A stretch of 64,000 bases of DNA from contig VCJN01001097.1 of assembly GCA_006384855.1 (NCBI GenBank), positions 142,001-206,000 of the forward strand, read 5' to 3'. Shown piece after piece: positions 23,301 through 34,500 of this stretch. Below the pieces are notes generated by a model that searched no databases, was not told the DNA's origin, and was given only the letters and a program-made list of their open reading frames with translations. The translations under genes and the position numbers were made by a program. Source of the DNA: Tetraselmis striata (taxonomy: Eukaryota; Chlorophyta; Chlorodendrophyceae; Chlorodendrales; Chlorodendraceae). How positions within the stretch are numbered: the first letter of the stretch is position 1; each line of letters opens with the position of its first letter.

Positions 23301-24150
23301 ACGGACCCCTTCATGTCTCCGGCATTAAGTTCCATCGCATTGCGCTCCGCCGACGTGAACTTATCTGGGGGTATCAAGGTAGCGGGGGAACGGAAATGGG
23401 CGACGCCAGTAGGGACCTCCGCATTCGCGATGACCTCAGCGATGCCACGGGGGTGGAAGCGCGAGCAGAGGGCACGGAGAGCCTCGAAGCGGATGCCAAG
23501 GAGGAACGGGGCGGAACCAACATTATTGGGGCTGCCGGACAACACGTCGCAAACGTCCACCGAGGCCTCAGGGGAAGTGAGGCGGTAAAACGAGAACGGA
23601 TCCGGGAGCGCGCAAGGAACATGGTCCGGGGTCTGGGGATGCAACCGGAGGAGCTCGACGTGAAGCCGCAAGCCAGCGGGCGCGAGCGGGCGTGAAAAAG
23701 GGGCGGCAGGTGAATATCTGTCGCGGATTCTCTGTCGCTCGATACATAAGTAATAAGAGTACAATGTACCCTATACTACGAATATAGTGGAGAGACGCGC
23801 GCGGCGACACAACGACGACGGCGCGCGGATCGCGGAACATGCAGACAACCTCGTCGGCCTTCGACCGGGGACAGGATTGGCCATTGAAAACTCTTATTCG
23901 CGCTACTTGCATCATCTCAACGACGGCCTTTTAGGCAGCGATATAGTCACGGAAAGCCCTGCGGGGTTCTGAGGCGACGCTCCATTCAGGGGCTCATCAA
24001 GCATGACGATCGCTCGTCGTATGCCGATATACATGCAGATATTGTGCGTTATTGTTGGTGAGTAAATAAGCAGATTAGGGTATAAGTACGATACCCCGGA
24101 CGTTCGGCATGTGGCGGTCGGGGAGGTGGAGTGGGGCGCGGGGTAGCGGC
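20305..24150 (-). mobile_element. RLE-type non-LTR retrotransposon, copy B (degenerate, nearly full length)
   Basis: Near-identical partner of copy A, same strand and order of parts. The 3' UTR starts with the shared CCATAGATGCT-type sequence at 20305; the RLE domain is about 21230-20700; the reverse transcriptase lies about 23400-22700 (RPIGVGSVLVRYAM, LVELDAGNALNYFY, SRRGVRQGCVLGPIFFS). The catalytic FSDD of copy A is FSGATNLVG here, so both catalytic aspartates are lost. An in-frame stop also separates the VELVQ and FFVRSLL segments near 23160. The leader ends near 24150, where homology to copy A stops. Confidence 0.85.
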
Positions 24151-24159
24151 GGGCTGTGG

Positions 24160-25791
24160 CGGACAACATGAAGTAGGCGCATGTGTTGTTCGGTGCTCGC
24201 GCCGTCTCAGTTCGGCGTAAACATCTCCGCAACTACCACGGGGCTCCGTGCTCATCATCCACGGCGGTGTCCACCTCATTGCCGAGAAGCTCGACCCACA
24301 CGCCATGATCGTCCACACCGACTGCCGCAACGCATACAACGAGGCGTGGCACCACACCATCATCCAACGCCACATCGATTGCTCTCTTCTCCCCGGCATC
24401 GATACTTGCGCTCATGTTGGTCTGCTCGTGGACGATCGATCCGCCCGTGTGCGGTCGGAGGACGGCGCGCGTGTAACAGGGTGCGCCGTTGGCCACGATG
24501 TTTTTTGCGTGGCAATTTCCCCCGAGGTCGAGGAGTGCGACAACACGCCGGAGGGCACAAGGGGGCGGCGCGCTTTAACGCCGACTACGATGGAGGTCTT
24601 GTGGGTCTACCGGAGCACGACACACTGCCGGCCCGACTTCACTGGGGCTGTTGGAGGTGCGCTTCGACAAGATGCACGCGTACAACGCCGACATGGAGGC
24701 CGCGCACGGCGCGAAGTCCCCGGCCGACATCGAGTGGGCAGAGCTGGATGGCCACCACGGTATCATCCCAGTCATCAACTTTCCGCTCGGATAGCTAGCT
24801 AGGGTATAGTGTGCATGTCTACATATATAGGTACGGAAGATAGGTAGTAAGAAGGGCGACACGAGTAGGAGGTGAACGCAAGCCTGAGCAAGATTCTGCC
24901 CGCCAAGCCTAGCCGTCGTACATCCATGCCCTTCATCAACACGCATTGGCCATGCGCAAGCATTGCAGCATGCCGCTCATGTCGGGGTATCGGCCCCGCA
25001 ATTGCCTCATCCCGTCCGAGGTGGATGCCTGCGCAAAGGCGAGGGATGCCACCGTCCTCACGGGGCCGGAGGGGGCGGAGGGGGTGCTATGGGTATCTTT
25101 AGACCCATGCACAGTGTACGGCACCGACACCAATTCGATGGTCACCAATTTTTTGGCAGGGCTCTTGCGCGGCCCAAAAGATCATGACCTCACGGGAAAG
25201 GGAGGCGGCCACTTTGAGCAAGAATATAGTGGCCATGGCACGCAGTAGCCTCCACCTCCCCACTCGGCTGAAGGGAACTGGTATCCGCCGCATGGCTATC
25301 GTCCGTGATATGCTGCCGCCTTCATCGGCTGCATGAACGAAATCCTCCCGCCCGGTTCCTCACTAGCAGGATCCCCGACACTACCAACACCCATGGTTTC
25401 TTTGACCCGCATCTTGAGTCCGTACTTGGCCGAGGTAGCTTCAACTCACCTTCTACCGCCCACCAGTATGATCAAATTCTCTGCGATGCTCGTGGGTCAA
25501 CTACCCGCTGCGCCGTGGCGGTGCGGGATAGGCGTGCTGCTGGGGGGCGGCGTTTTCATGCGGCTACTGATCCACCTATGCGATGCATGCGCCCGTGTGT
25601 TAGAGCTCGGAAAGCGGAGGCTGCGTTAGGCTCGCAGAAGGAGCTGACATCTTTCTTGGATTAGGACAACAAATATCGGTATCAGAATGAGGGGGTTGGG
25701 CACTCTCCCTGTCAATCGCTCTGTCGCTTGCATTGTTAACATATATCTTTTTCGGCCAGCATAATCTCAATATGGCGTCGGGCATGCATAT
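24160..25791 (+). mobile_element. Third non-LTR retrotransposon family (family B), reverse-transcriptase part
   Basis: Plus-strand fragments carry reverse-transcriptase hallmarks. HGGVHLIAEKLDPHA and HTDCRNAYNEAWHHT (about 24253-24350) match the D-x-x-NAFN region. VRSEDGARVTG (about 24450) and HGIIPVINFPLG (about 24755-24793) follow. LPTRLKGTGIRRM (about 25260) and a region with HGFFDPHLESVLGRGSF (about 25390-25450) follow again. Frames are broken. The same LPTRLKG-GIRR block recurs on the minus strand near 63400-63470. The element is interrupted at 25791 by the copia insertion and continues at 29512. Confidence 0.7.
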
Positions 25792-26235
25792 TGTTAATGT
25801 TGACACAAGGCGGCTGCGGCTGACAAACAAGCAGCAGCAGGTGAGTGTGAGTGCACAGGACGGCAACACGACCTTGCAGGTCGAGTGAGGAGCTGGTGGG
25901 AAGAACGAAGTGATTTACAAAGGCTAGGTTTCTCCAACTTGGCTGGTGGGCATGTTTGCAACATGCCTAGCCGGTCTGTGGCATCCTGGCCACTGAGATG
26001 GCCTCTAGTAGTTACAGTTGTACCTTGGTTCTGGTACGTTTGATGTAACTTTTCTAGTACTTTATGCTTTGTTGGTGTGGACATGAATGGTCAACAGTCA
26101 CTTGAGCCTGTTGCCCATCTGAGCGCAATCCTAAATGTACCCAGGTGCAGTACCACTGTGGCAGCCTGTTAGAGCAGCAAGAGCAGCTACAAGTCACAGC
26201 AGTTCAGCGCTCTCATCAGCATATTAGTATTAACA
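25792..26235 (-). repeat. 3' LTR of the copia element
   Basis: 444-bp long terminal repeat, TG...CA bounded. It is preceded on its outer side by the target-site copy CATAT (25787-25791). Confidence 0.95.
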
Positions 26236-27846
26236 CCCCTCCTCGATGAACTGCATGACCTTTGCAGCAAACTTGGCGAAGAGAGGGTTGCGTAAAGGCT
26301 TGGTGAACATGTCGGCGGCCATCTCCCTGGTTTCCACGTAGTAGATACTGATGTCGCCATTCTTGCATGCCTCGCGCACGAAGTGGTAGCGGATGTCCAT
26401 GTGCTTGGTACGACTGGATGTCACGTCATTGGTGGCGATAGCGATGCATGCTTGATTGTCCTCTCCGATAGGGGTAGGGCCGTCAAGTGCGAGTCCCAGC
26501 TCCTGCAACATCTGCCTGATGAACATCACCTCCTGAGTGGCGATTGCCATGGCGACGTATTCCGCCTCCGCAGTGGATAGGGTGACGATAGGCTGCAACA
26601 GCGACTTGTAGCTCACTGCTCCTCCGCAGATGGTGAAGTAGAATCCGCAGGTGGCCTTGCCTTGGCTGGTCATCGTGGCGTGGTTTGAGTCAGACCATCC
26701 AGCTAGCTGCAGCACGTCGCTCCCGCCGAAGGTGATGCCTCGATCATGGTACTTCTTGAGGTAGCGCAAAACATGTTTTGCATCTTCCATGTGTGCGCGA
26801 GTTGGGGCTGACATAGCTCTGCACAGGCGGTTGACGGCCTCAGTGATGTCAGGCCTGGTGGCAGTGGAGGCGTACAGCAGTCCGCCGATAAGGCTCCTGA
26901 AAATGCTTGGATCGTCTAGCGCAGGTGAGTCGCGAGCATCGTTGCCGACGCTGGGAATATCAGCAGGGTTGCAGTCTGTCATGTTGAAACGCTCCAGCAG
27001 GTCGGTCACGTACTTCCCTTGATGTATCTTGATGGTGCCCGCGTCTCGGTCGCGCTCCACCTTCATGCCTAGAATCCAGGTGCATGCTCCCAGGTCCTTG
27101 ATGTCGAACTCGTCAGCGAGGTTGCGCTTGAACTGAACCACCCAAGTGGTGCAGTTGCTGCAGATCAGGATGTCGTCCACGTAGATCGCCACAATGCTGA
27201 AGGTGTTGCCGGATCGGTAGATGTAGGCGCCGGGGTCGGTCTTGAGTTGAGCAAATCCCTGCCCCAGCATGTGCTCGCGCAGCTTGAGGTACCAATCGTG
27301 CGGCGCCTGCTTGAGGCCATAGACGCTCTTCTTCAGGTGGTAGACCAGCTCCTCTCCGTTGGGGCCTTGCTGTTCAAACTCAGGGGCTTGTGTCATGTAG
27401 ATATCCTCCTCCAGGTCTGCGTAGAGGAACGCACAGTCGATGTCGGTCTGCTCGAGCTCCATGCCGTAATGGGCTGCCAGGGAAAATATGATGCGTAGCG
27501 TGGTGAACTTCACGGTAGGTGCGAAGGTGTCGTTGTAGTCGATGCCATGCACTTGGCTAAAGCCCTTGGCCACCAGTCGCGCCTTGTAGCGTGCCAGGCT
27601 GCCGTCGGCGTTGCGCTTGGTCTTGAATACCCACTTGCACCTGACTGCCTTCCTGCCGGATGGTAGGGTCACCAGTACCCACGTCTTCCAGGCTATGAGG
27701 GATCGGTATTCTACCCACATCGCCTCCAGCCAGTGTGGTGCATCAGGACCGGTCAGAGCTTCCGTGTGCGTCTGCGGATCGCCGGGTGCCTCGCCTGCCA
27801 GATGGGCATGATCTCGATTGCTCCATGCCTGGTGGCGGGCGCTGAC
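26230..27846 (-). CDS. Copia Pol remnant: reverse transcriptase and RNase H
   Basis: Open minus-strand frame; the clear coding part starts near 27800 with HTEALTGPDAPHWLEAMW and ends at the TGA at 26230-26232, overlapping the LTR edge by a few bases. Reverse-transcriptase motifs are intact: VRCKWVFKTKRNADGS, ARLVAKGFSQVHGIDY, FAPTVKFTTLR and the catalytic AIYVDDILICS. Copia RNase H motifs follow: LAGWSDSNHA, TAEAEYVAMA, GEDNQACIAI and SSRTKHMDIRYHFVRE. A separate start codon is not obvious. In complete elements this frame continues upstream into integrase, which is deleted here. Confidence 0.92.
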   Translation of the reverse strand, partial: VSARHQAWSNRDHAHLAGEAPGDPQTHTEALTGPDAPHWLEAMWVEYRSLIAWKTWVLVTLPSGRKAVRCKWVFKTKRNADGSLARYKARLVAKGFSQVHGIDYNDTFAPTVKFTTLRIIFSLAAHYGMELEQTDIDCAFLYADLEEDIYMTQAPEFEQQGPNGEELVYHLKKSVYGLKQAPHDWYLKLREHMLGQGFAQLKTDPGAYIYRSGNTFSIVAIYVDDILICSNCTTWVVQFKRNLADEFDIKDLGACTWILGMKVERDRDAGTIKIHQGKYVTDLLERFNMTDCNPADIPSVGNDARDSPALDDPSIFRSLIGGLLYASTATRPDITEAVNRLCRAMSAPTRAHMEDAKHVLRYLKKYHDRGITFGGSDVLQLAGWSDSNHATMTSQGKATCGFYFTICGGAVSYKSLLQPIVTLSTAEAEYVAMAIATQEVMFIRQMLQELGLALDGPTPIGEDNQACIAIATNDVTSSRTKHMDIRYHFVREACKNGDISIYYVETREMAADMFTKPLRNPLFAKFAAKVMQFIEEGC

Positions 27847-28931
27847 GGGCTGCTGATGTGGGGCAGCTGGCTGGGCAGGTTGAGGTGAGAGGTCGCCACA
27901 AAAGCAAATTCCTTGGCCACGTGGGCATGCTCCTTGTCGCCAGCGGCGTCAGGGCGGCCGCGGCCGTCTCCTGCAGGTGGGTTGCGATCAGGGTGAACAC
28001 GGCCCGCGGCCTTGTCCCGGGCGTAGCTTCGGCAGTCACGCTTCGGGTGGCCAGGGATGCCACAGTAATAGCAGCGGCGCTTGTTGACGCCGGGGCGGTC
28101 TGACGGCTGCGTAGACGAGTGGCCAGTGCCGCCGGACGCCAAGGAAGACAGCATGGCGGCGAGCTTGGACATGGTTGCATCTTCAGCGCCGGGCTGAGGA
28201 GGAGAGAGCTCCTCTTTGAGTCTTGCGACCAGGGCAGTGAGATCAGCCTCACTCAATTTGCCATCCTTCACGGCACTCGGCTGCGACGGGGGCGGCGCGG
28301 CCAGGAATGCTGCAGCAGTTGACTCGGCGGCAGGCGCACGGGAGGTGAGACGGACAGCCTTCGCTGCCTCAAGGAAGGTGTAAGGCCTGCTGCGAAGAAG
28401 GGGGTCGTACTCAGACTTGAAGTCAGGTTGACGCAGACCATCACGGAAGTGGTTGATCAGCTTGGCGTCAGGGACAATCGTGCCGGCTCTGTCAAGCATC
28501 AGGCGGGCAAGCATCAGGCGGGCGATGAACGATTCGAGGTCCTCGTGAGGAGATTGCTTGGTAGACAGGGAGCCCTCAAGGGTGGAGATGTAGGTCTCAG
28601 GTGGCGGAGCAAAAGCGGCCTTGAGGGCTTGCAGGGCGTGGTAGCCCTTACGGGTGTTGTAACGGTAGCTGACGTCCAGGAGGTGAGTCGCCGCGGTCCT
28701 GCCAGGAAGCAGGTTGAGCAGCAGGCGGAAGACTTGGGCGTGGCAGTCCTCAGAGGTTGTGGTGTCATCAGCGACAAAGATATTAGAATACCCCTCCTCG
28801 CTGGTGAGACGACTCTCAAGCTGAAACTGCCACAGCAGCCATGAGGCAGCATCAAAATCACCAGGACGAGCAAAGGACTCATAGTCCTTGGTCTTCAAGC
28901 GCGCATGGGACATGGTAGCAAGGATTCCCAC
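27753..28931 (-). CDS. Copia Gag with CCHC zinc knuckle
   Basis: A 392-aa open frame starting MGILATMSHARLKTKDY (a second Met 18 nt in is equally possible). Residues about 10-200 are the retrotransposon gag domain (FDAASWLLWQFQLESRL, then LLNLLPGRTAATHLLD, then LMLDRAGTIVPDAKLINHF). A single zinc knuckle CYYCGIPGHPKRDC (C-x2-C-x4-H-x4-C) lies near residue 290. The frame enters the start of the protease linker (EFAFVATSHLNLPSQ) and then runs across the deletion junction, ending in the frame opposed to Pol. An imperfect repeat of LMLARLMLDR suggests a small internal duplication. Confidence 0.92.
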   Translation of the reverse strand: MGILATMSHARLKTKDYESFARPGDFDAASWLLWQFQLESRLTSEEGYSNIFVADDTTTSEDCHAQVFRLLLNLLPGRTAATHLLDVSYRYNTRKGYHALQALKAAFAPPPETYISTLEGSLSTKQSPHEDLESFIARLMLARLMLDRAGTIVPDAKLINHFRDGLRQPDFKSEYDPLLRSRPYTFLEAAKAVRLTSRAPAAESTAAAFLAAPPPSQPSAVKDGKLSEADLTALVARLKEELSPPQPGAEDATMSKLAAMLSSLASGGTGHSSTQPSDRPGVNKRRCYYCGIPGHPKRDCRSYARDKAAGRVHPDRNPPAGDGRGRPDAAGDKEHAHVAKEFAFVATSHLNLPSQLPHISSPSAPATRHGAIEIMPIWQARHPAIRRRTRKL

Positions 28932-29067
28932 GAGGGGTGACGGAGGACGCCAGAGGACGACGAGGATGAGACGAGCGGAGAAACCCAGAGGTTGAGAAAC
29001 CTAGGTGGAAGCGAAGACGAAAACAACGATGAGTGGCGCAGGGACATGCGCGATCAAGCCTATAACC

Positions 29068-29511
29068 TGTTAATGTTGACACAAGGCGGCTGCAGCTGAC
29101 AAACAAGCAGCAGCAAGTGAGTGTGAGTGCACAGGACGGCAACACGACCTTGCAGGTCGAGTGAGGAGCTGGTGGGAAGAACGAAGTGATTTACAAAGGC
29201 TAGGTTTCTCCAACTTGGCTGGTGGGCATGTTTGCAACATGCCTAGCCGGTCTGTGGCATCCTGGCCACTGAGATGGCCTCTAGTAGTTACAGTTGTACC
29301 TTGGTTCTGGTACGTTTGATGTAACTTTTCTAGTACTTTATGCTTTGTTGGTGTGGACATGAATGGTCAACAGTCACTTGAGCCTGTTGCCCATCTGAGC
29401 GCAATCCTAAATGTACCCAGGTGCAGTACCACTGTGGCAGCCTGTTAGAGCAGCAAGAGCAGCTACAAGTCACAGCAGTTCAGCGCTCTCATCAGCATAT
29501 TAGTATTAACA
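29068..29511 (-). repeat. 5' LTR of the copia element
   Basis: 444-bp LTR matching 25792-26235 except at two G/A positions near its inner end. It is followed by the target-site copy CATAT (29512-29516). Confidence 0.95.
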
Positions 29512-30665
29512 CATATGCAGACGGTGCTGGCCATCCCCAAATACAACGCGAGAATAACGGTAATGACTCCGCATGATGAAGAGGTTGCGGGAGGTCGCAG
29601 CTAGGTATGTATTTTTTTGCCTAGCCCATGCTTGACCCTAGTGATTAGGAGCCAGATCATCCCGCCCTCGACATTATTGCACGGCCCCGTGCGTAACTGC
29701 TGTTGTCGACGACCTCTAGCTATGGCGACGCGCTCATATGGGCTCCCGGCACATGGCGACGCGTGCCGCAAGTTGCCATCGCGGAGGCCTTTCGATATCT
29801 CTGCGTTAACGATATGGCCATCCATAATGTACGCCGAAGGGAGTAGAAATCGACGAATTGTTCCAGCGGGCCATGCCTTTGGGCGACTACATAACTACAG
29901 CGTACCCATGGGTGATCTCGAGGACATGGTGTCAGATGCATAGCTCTCTCTCCCTCTCCCTCTCTCTCTGCTCTCTACCCTCTCTCCCCGAATTCAACGT
30001 CGTGACAGGGAGCTACATTTTTCGGAGCTTGAAGCCCACGCAGGATGGAGTTATTCAAGGTTCGGTACGGGGTCGAGTAAAAACACCGCAGTCATCGTGC
30101 CCCGGGACACGCACCATGCATGTTGGGTTGCTGGGCGACATACGACGGGGGCGGCTGGCAGTGCGGGATGCGCGGCGTGGCACAACACGGAGCTGACGGG
30201 GCCGCGTGGCCCAGCACTTCGAGACATCCTGGATATGTCGGAGTATCCGGGCATATCCTGGTCTTCGGCGCACTCGGCGAGGTGAGCAAGGGGGTGCGCC
30301 GCACGGTGCGCGCCGTCGCGTGCTTGGCAGCGGATCGGGTCGCCCTCTCATCGTGAGAGCGTGAAGCACTCGGTACAACGCCCGAGATCATCATCAGGAG
30401 GCCTTGCTCGCTAGATATTTTATCGGGCGGGTTCTGAGCTTGGCGGCAACTCCTCGTCTCGAGACGGGCATGCACGCTGCCTCATCAGCGCGCGGCGGCG
30501 TAGATTCGTCTGTCATCCCGTTGCCGCAATTGCACAACGCGGCCATGGATCACGACCCTCGCACACACGTGCACGGTTGGCCCGGACTCTAATGCGAGCG
30601 CGCGTCACTCATCCGTCCCGCCTCGCCAAGGTTGCATGCCGCTTTTAATAAGTAGCAGCTAGTGT
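29512..30665 (+). mobile_element. Family B non-LTR retrotransposon, 3' continuation beyond the copia insertion
   Basis: Resumes the element split at 25791. The block at 29700-29900 parallels 58.6-58.75 kb (+) and 62.6-62.85 kb (-). All three encode variants of a putative C-terminal domain with GDAL, PAH-ED and A-x-A-FR motifs; the 62-kb copy shows GDALMKLPAHEDAHRRVHHD. FNVVTGSY-type sequence follows near 29995. The 3' end near 30560-30660 carries the same terminal sequence (GGCCCGGACTCT, later GCTTTTAATAAG) found near 57.9 kb. Stops in every frame show it is dead. A CT-rich run sits at 29946-29972. Confidence 0.65.
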
Positions 30666-31542
30666 GGATCTCATAGTTTGTACCGCTTTTAGAGGTGGGT
30701 TTGTTACTCGCCCTCGTGCCCGCGCGCGCTTTTGTGGTTTACAGCAGATAGTAGTTTAGTACAGTGTAATTTGTATTGTCCGCCGCGTGTTATCCGTACT
30801 GCGCGCGTGCCGCCGTCGTCGTCGTCGCGCCGATCATCATGAGCGTCGTCGTGGTCAAGGCTCGCATGGATGCTGCCACCCCCCGCAGCCCTGCCTCGCT
30901 CAAGTGCTCTGCGGCAGTGTCCACACAACAGGGTGCGCCCCACTATCGAAGACGTGAAACGATAGTAGGGGACGGGCATCTAGTGGCATCCGCCGGGACT
31001 ACTTCTCCTGCCAAGTGACGGGGCAGAACCTCGGGGCGACTGTACGCCCCGTTGACCGGGCCGTGCCGTTTGCCGCCTATCTCATCCAGCGGCACCATCC
31101 GCTCCTGGTGCACTTGATAACAGAACGGCGCCTCGCACCAGCACTCGCCCCGCCGGAACAGCGCAGACATGCCACGGTTCCTCACGGGTTCGCAGGTCCG
31201 CTAAGTGTCGCTTTGCTCGGTCTGGTCCAGCAGCGGGGAGGGATTGCGACCGCGAGGCACAGCGACAGCCCCGACATTCCGCGGCAGGCCCTGTCGTGAC
31301 TCCCTGCGGCGGTCAGTGTGTCTCCCCTAGCCCCCTGTCCGCGCTGAGGCTGACCGCCCGTGGCCAACAGTGCTGCTGATCGGCCCGCTTCACCAGCCTG
31401 CCCGGCGTGGGTCAGTTGGCCAGCGAGCTAGGTCGGCTGCCAGCCTGCGGAGCCCTGCGCCCGCACATCCACAGCTGCCACGCTGTGTCGGCCGTGCCCC
31501 CGCTGTGACGCGACGCATACATTGCGCACAGGGTAGGCCAAG
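30666..31542. other. Upstream region of CC2D2A
   Basis: No gene recognised. GC-rich, with a CGTCGT-type run near 30812-30830. This is the presumed promoter side of the plus-strand CC2D2A gene, whose first Met I place at 31543. Confidence 0.4.
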
Positions 31543-34500
31543 ATGTCGACTCGGAGCATAAGGACAGACTCCCGCCGGGAGTCGCGCGGGGGCGAGTCCC
31601 GTGGAGGCGACTCCGAGCGTGACCCCGAAAACCCGGAGCCTGAGGAGTAACTGCCCCCCCCCCCCTCCCACCCCACCCCACAAATCCATCCCCAACTCGT
31701 TCTGAGCTGCGATGTGTCATTTGTGTAGGAGCGAGCGTAGCGAAGTGGAGGCTGCTTCCCCAGGACGCGCCACGCGCTTCTTGGGGAAGCTAGGCGGCAT
31801 GGGCGCGGGCTTTGGCGGCCGCTTTTTCCGCGGTGGCAGCGGACCCAGCGGTGGTGAGCTCCCCCCCCCCCCCCCCCCCCCCCCCCCCGCCGGCGGCCAT
31901 ATTTAAGCTACCTCACGAATCCCTCCCATGACCTCCATCATGCACGCCTCGCAACAGACGAGCAGGGAAGGCCGCTTGCGGGACAGCGCGACACGGAGAT
32001 AGAGGAGTCCGCTGCACAAGCCGCAGCGCAGATGGCCGGCGGCGACCTGGAGGGGCAGGTGACTGAGGAGTTTGGTGCCAGGATGACATTGGTGGCGCCC
32101 GGCGAGGTGTGGCCACGCCCCGTGCTTCCTTCCTCCCGCATGCCCCAACCACTGCTGCAGCAAAAAGGAATATTGTATTGCGATGATCCCCACATGTCGG
32201 TGATCCCAACCCTGCGGGCCCCTGCCTGTTCCATCCGTTCATTTCCAGAGGGTTCCCTTCAGCGCGGAGCAGGAGCGCGAGCGCTTTGTGCGCCTGGATC
32301 GCAACCTGCTGGGCGGCGCGCGGCGTACGCCCGCCCATGCACAAGCGGCGCGCCGCAAAAAGTTCCAGGAGTGAGTGCCGATGCCGCCAGGCATCCAGCT
32401 GCTTATACGTACACCGGTAGACAGTCAGGCTGGAACGGTTGGGGGCAGGGGGGGTCCAGGCGCGCCGTGGTGAGGCTGAGTTGCTGCGTCCCAGGGTGAA
32501 CGCATCGGATGTGAGCTACCTGTGTACACTACCATACGCGCACAATGGGTTCATGCACTATGATACCCTGAGATCATACAAGTCTTTGACGGATTTCACT
32601 TGGTGGTGGTAGCCGGGATCTCGACGGTCCCTGTTTCATGTTAGACATGACTCTCGGTTGCTCCAACGCCGATGCTCAGGACTGAAACCGCCCAGCTAGC
32701 GCCGGCTTTCCCAAGCCAGGGTACGAGTGCACGTGCCTGATGGCGCTGCGGCGGGTGGTGCCTCAGGGAGGAGCTGGGCTTGATGCGGGAGGCGCGGCCC
32801 TACATCTTTGAGGACGTGGTGAACACGATGGAGCAGCGGCTGACCCGGTTGCAGGCGGCGGGCGTGAGCAATGTGATCGGGCACCACAAGGTGGCGCACG
32901 CTCTCCCAGCCGCAGAGCCAGCGGACCCCGGCGGTGCGGGGCTGGAGACCATCGCGGAGGCGCCGCCGCCGCCGCCAGGCGAGAAGGTGGAGGGCAGGGT
33001 GGAGAAGGAGGCGCGTGCGCATGCTGCGGCGCATGGCACCACCGCGTACCTCGACAAGTACGGAACCATGATATCGCTGCCGGATCCCGTCAAGGTGCGA
33101 CCGATTTGGTACTTTTCATGTCAGGAACCCCCCCCCCCCCCCCACCGGGCCCGTGAGCCGCCCGCCGCCTCACTCCGCCAGTCCGACCGGCAGCGTGGAA
33201 TGCGTTGGACGGAGTCGACATTGTTTGAGAACACTGATGTGTGGGAGCCCGCCGGGATAGCGGGCAGCAGCTGCCGTTAGGAGGGGGGGGGGGGGGGGGG
33301 TTGTATGGGGCCCTACAACGCACGAGGAGTGCCCGGCCAGAGTGGAATAGGGTACGGGTGGGGACTTGGGGGGTTTACAAAAAATCAAAACCGAAAATAC
33401 AAAGGAGACGCGATGCGCCCGCTGGCTGAGGGACCTGGCCTCCAGAGGGCTGCCCGCTGCACAACACTATTGAATTCGTGCCGCCGGGTTGTAAGACAGC
33501 CGGCATGTGCAGCATCAAAGACGAAGCGGGAATAAAGCTGCAAGAGATTTCAGACTGTGAGTGAGCATGTGGTTTGGCGCGGCCGGCAGCGCTATCACGA
33601 GCGGCCCAGCTGGCGCTTTGACGTGGAGGCGCCCTACCTGGAGCAACGCGTCGTCATTCCCAGCGTGGACGCGGCAGCGACGGCAGGCAAGGAGCACTAC
33701 TACACGCTGGATGTCGAGGTCAACCACCTGGAGGTCGTGGCGGACCCCCTCATGGCGCGAGAGGAGTACCTGGTCCGGCCCCGTCCCCCCCAGTCTGAGC
33801 GCATGCGCCCTGTCCCTTTGGCCGCCTGACCCCAAGACGTGTGCACCTCTCCGTGCCTGCCACTCAGCACCCCGACCCGCCCTGCCGGCTCCGCAGATGG
33901 CCCAGCTCATGTGCATGATGCGGAACTTCAAGCGCCGGGAGGTGGTAGGCCTCGCGGATTTCTACGCCGCCAAGCTGGCAGCGCTGGAGGAAACCCTCCT
34001 GGTGGGTTGGCCGCTGCGCTCACTGCTGCCGCCGTGCCTACCAGTGCGCCTGCCGCATGCCGATGTTGGCACCACCGCACTGCCCCGCAGGTGGCGCGGG
34101 AGGACCTGTTTGCCGCCCAGGAGCGGCAGGAGCAGGCCCCGGCCTCCAGCAGCGCTGGCGCCGCCGCCGACAGGGTGTCGGCCGCTGACAAGGCGAGCGA
34201 AATCGCAGGGCTGCTGGACAACTGCGCCAAGTTCGAGCTGCAGGTGCATGCCCTGCCATCTGCCCCGTGGCATGGGCTCCCAGCCGGCTGCGCTGCGGCA
34301 TGGGATGGGATGGAATGGGGTGTGCTGCGGCATGGGATGGAGTGGGGCAGGGTGACCGACTGCCTCCGGCTCGCGTGCAGGTGGCGGAGACGAGGCAGCT
34401 GAAGGAGGAGGAGGAGCTCAAAATGGCTGAGACGGCGGAGGACATGGCCAAGCTGTACTTCACCATCGAGGAGCTGCGCGCAGCGCAGGGCTACCGGTAC

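Larger units (their letters stand above)
25792..29511 (-). mobile_element. Ty1/copia LTR retrotransposon, deletion derivative lacking protease and integrase
   Basis: Flanked by 444-bp LTRs (25792-26235 and 29068-29511) that begin TGTTAAT and end ATTAACA, with a 5-bp target duplication CATAT at 25787-25791 and 29512-29516. The two LTRs differ at only two positions that I can find, so the insertion is young. A purine tract (GAGGAGGGG) sits just inside the 3' LTR. The interior encodes gag and then reverse transcriptase/RNase H, with no protease active site and no integrase between them. Internal size is therefore short for the superfamily. It lies inside an older family B non-LTR element: the flanks re-join to match 58.3-58.45 kb. 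Confidence 0.95.

Noticed and set aside
24248-24802. Intact reverse transcriptase gene
   Set aside because: RT motifs appear in the first 50 codons only; the rest of the frame is out of register with the conserved blocks.
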